A stretch of 5,437 bases of DNA. Source: Thermoanaerobaculaceae bacterium. Lineage in GTDB: Bacteria; Acidobacteriota; Thermoanaerobaculia; Thermoanaerobaculales; Thermoanaerobaculaceae. The number at the start of each line of letters is the position of its first letter. Position 1 is the first letter of the stretch. The stretch is taken from the NCBI GenBank assembly GCA_022865555.1, contig JALHTD010000211.1:1-5437 (forward strand). Reading direction: 5' to 3'. The translations under genes and the position numbers were made by a program. Of this stretch, positions 4,808 to 5,437 are shown one piece after another. Below the pieces are notes generated by a model. It was given only the letters and a program-made list of their open reading frames with translations, made no database searches and was not told the origin of the DNA.

Positions 4808-5437
4808 CTACCAGCCGCCGGAGGCCCCGCCGCCGCCAAAGCTGCCGCCGCCTCCGGAGAAGCCGCCGGAGCTCCACCCACCGCCCTTGCCCGAGTGCCC
4901 ACCCGAGGCCGCGAAGGCGACCAGACCCGGGTGGGTCGCGAGGAAGCTCTTGCCCCCCGGTGTCTTTCGCAGCCAGTACTTGGCGATCGGGAACCCGATC
5001 ACCCATGCGGGGATCAGCAGGGCCCCGAGCGCGCCCCAGAGCGCGAGGGGGAACGCCGCGTAGAACGGCATCAGGAAGACGTACAGGAACCAGCTCTGGC
5101 ACCCCTTGCTCATGAGGGCCAGGATCGAGAACACACCGATGACGACCGTGAAGATGAGCGAGCCGAGGACCCTGGCGCCCAGCGGCACCTCCGAGGCCCG
5201 CCTCCCGGCGGCGGGGCCGCGGGCCGGGATCACGTCCTTGCCCTGGATCGTGCCGGTGATGGCATCCACGCCGGCCTCGATCCCGCCGCCGAGGTCGCCG
5301 TTACGGAAAGCCGGGCGCACGACGTCGTCGAGGATCCGCCGGCACTGCGCGTCCGTGAGCTTGCCCTCCAGGCCGTAACCGACCTCGATGCGCATCTTGC
5401 GGTCGCCCTTGGCGATGAGCAGCAGGACCCCGTCGTC
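4808..5437 (-). CDS. TPM-domain (YgcG-like) membrane protein with Gly/Ser-rich tail, 5' end outside window
   Basis: The frame is open from the window edge (5437) to the TAG at 4808-4810, giving 209 visible residues; the N-terminus, where a signal peptide is expected, lies beyond. The first 50 or so residues are the C-terminal half of a TPM domain (formerly DUF477): DDGVLLLIAKGDRK, then IEVGYGLEGKLTDAQ, then a helix ending FRNGDLGGGI. A linker follows, then two or three membrane segments (about 86-108 and 112-155, the second probably a helical pair). The last 31 residues (4811-4903) are almost only Gly and Ser with a few Trp/Phe, ending in SGGW. This order of TPM domain, membrane helices and glycine-rich tail is typical of bacterial YgcG-type proteins. 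TPM relatives include plant Psb32/TLP18.3, linked to photosystem II repair; the bacterial role is poorly defined. Such genes often follow lemA, which would lie just past 5437, but that is inference. It converges with arfB, leaving a 55-base gap. Confidence 0.85.
   Translation of the reverse strand, partial: DDGVLLLIAKGDRKMRIEVGYGLEGKLTDAQCRRILDDVVRPAFRNGDLGGGIEAGVDAITGTIQGKDVIPARGPAAGRRASEVPLGARVLGSLIFTVVIGVFSILALMSKGCQSWFLYVFLMPFYAAFPLALWGALGALLIPAWVIGFPIAKYWLRKTPGGKSFLATHPGLVAFAASGGHSGKGGGWSSGGFSGGGGSFGGGGASGGW

Noticed and set aside
4811..4903. Repetitive GCC/CCG-rich DNA as a possible repeat array
   Set aside because: It is explained by Gly/Ser codons of the TPM protein tail and has no regular unit or spacer.
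4152..5063. Long plus-strand open frame (303 codons) covering arfB and the TPM gene tail
   Set aside because: It is a shadow of two well-identified genes in other frames, and its Pro-rich end is simply the complement of the Gly-rich tail.
4206..5102. Long minus-strand open frame (298 codons) opposite arfB
   Set aside because: Arg-rich shadow composition with no domain; it conflicts with two confident genes.

Overview
The window is high-GC DNA (roughly two thirds G+C by eye) with compact coding on both strands. It holds seven protein genes, two of them cut by the window edges. I see no RNA gene, CRISPR array, insertion sequence or integrase. A TonB-family protein implies a bacterium with an outer membrane. 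The set of conserved single genes, the GC content and the style of the -10 elements would fit Acidobacteriota or a deltaproteobacterial-type lineage. That placement is inference with low confidence.

Layout from left to right: (1) the C-terminal part of a calcineurin-like metallophosphoesterase (+, 2-634). (2) A small stand-alone PilZ-domain protein (-, 760-1107), convergent with it. (3) A 181-bp divergent control region, then a 14-helix POT/PTR2-family proton-coupled peptide transporter (+, 1289-2863). (4) A short protein consisting only of the N-terminal IMPACT/YigZ domain (-, 2894-3283), tail to tail with the transporter. (5) A TonB-family energy transducer (+, 3413-4150), divergent from the IMPACT gene and with a strong Shine-Dalgarno sequence. 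(6) The ribosome-rescue hydrolase ArfB (+, 4327-4752), with a promoter-like element almost touching its start codon. (7) A TPM-domain (YgcG-like) membrane protein with a Gly/Ser-rich tail (-, 4808-5437), whose 5' end lies beyond the window.

The orientation changes at nearly every gene, so most look like single-gene transcription units rather than one pathway. Functions are scattered: c-di-GMP sensing, peptide uptake, outer-membrane energization, ribosome rescue and envelope maintenance. I found no convincing new multi-gene system. The points most worth a second look are a substituted key residue in the peptide transporter, the degenerate second PilZ motif, the one-domain IMPACT protein, and a recurring -10-like element before four of the genes.
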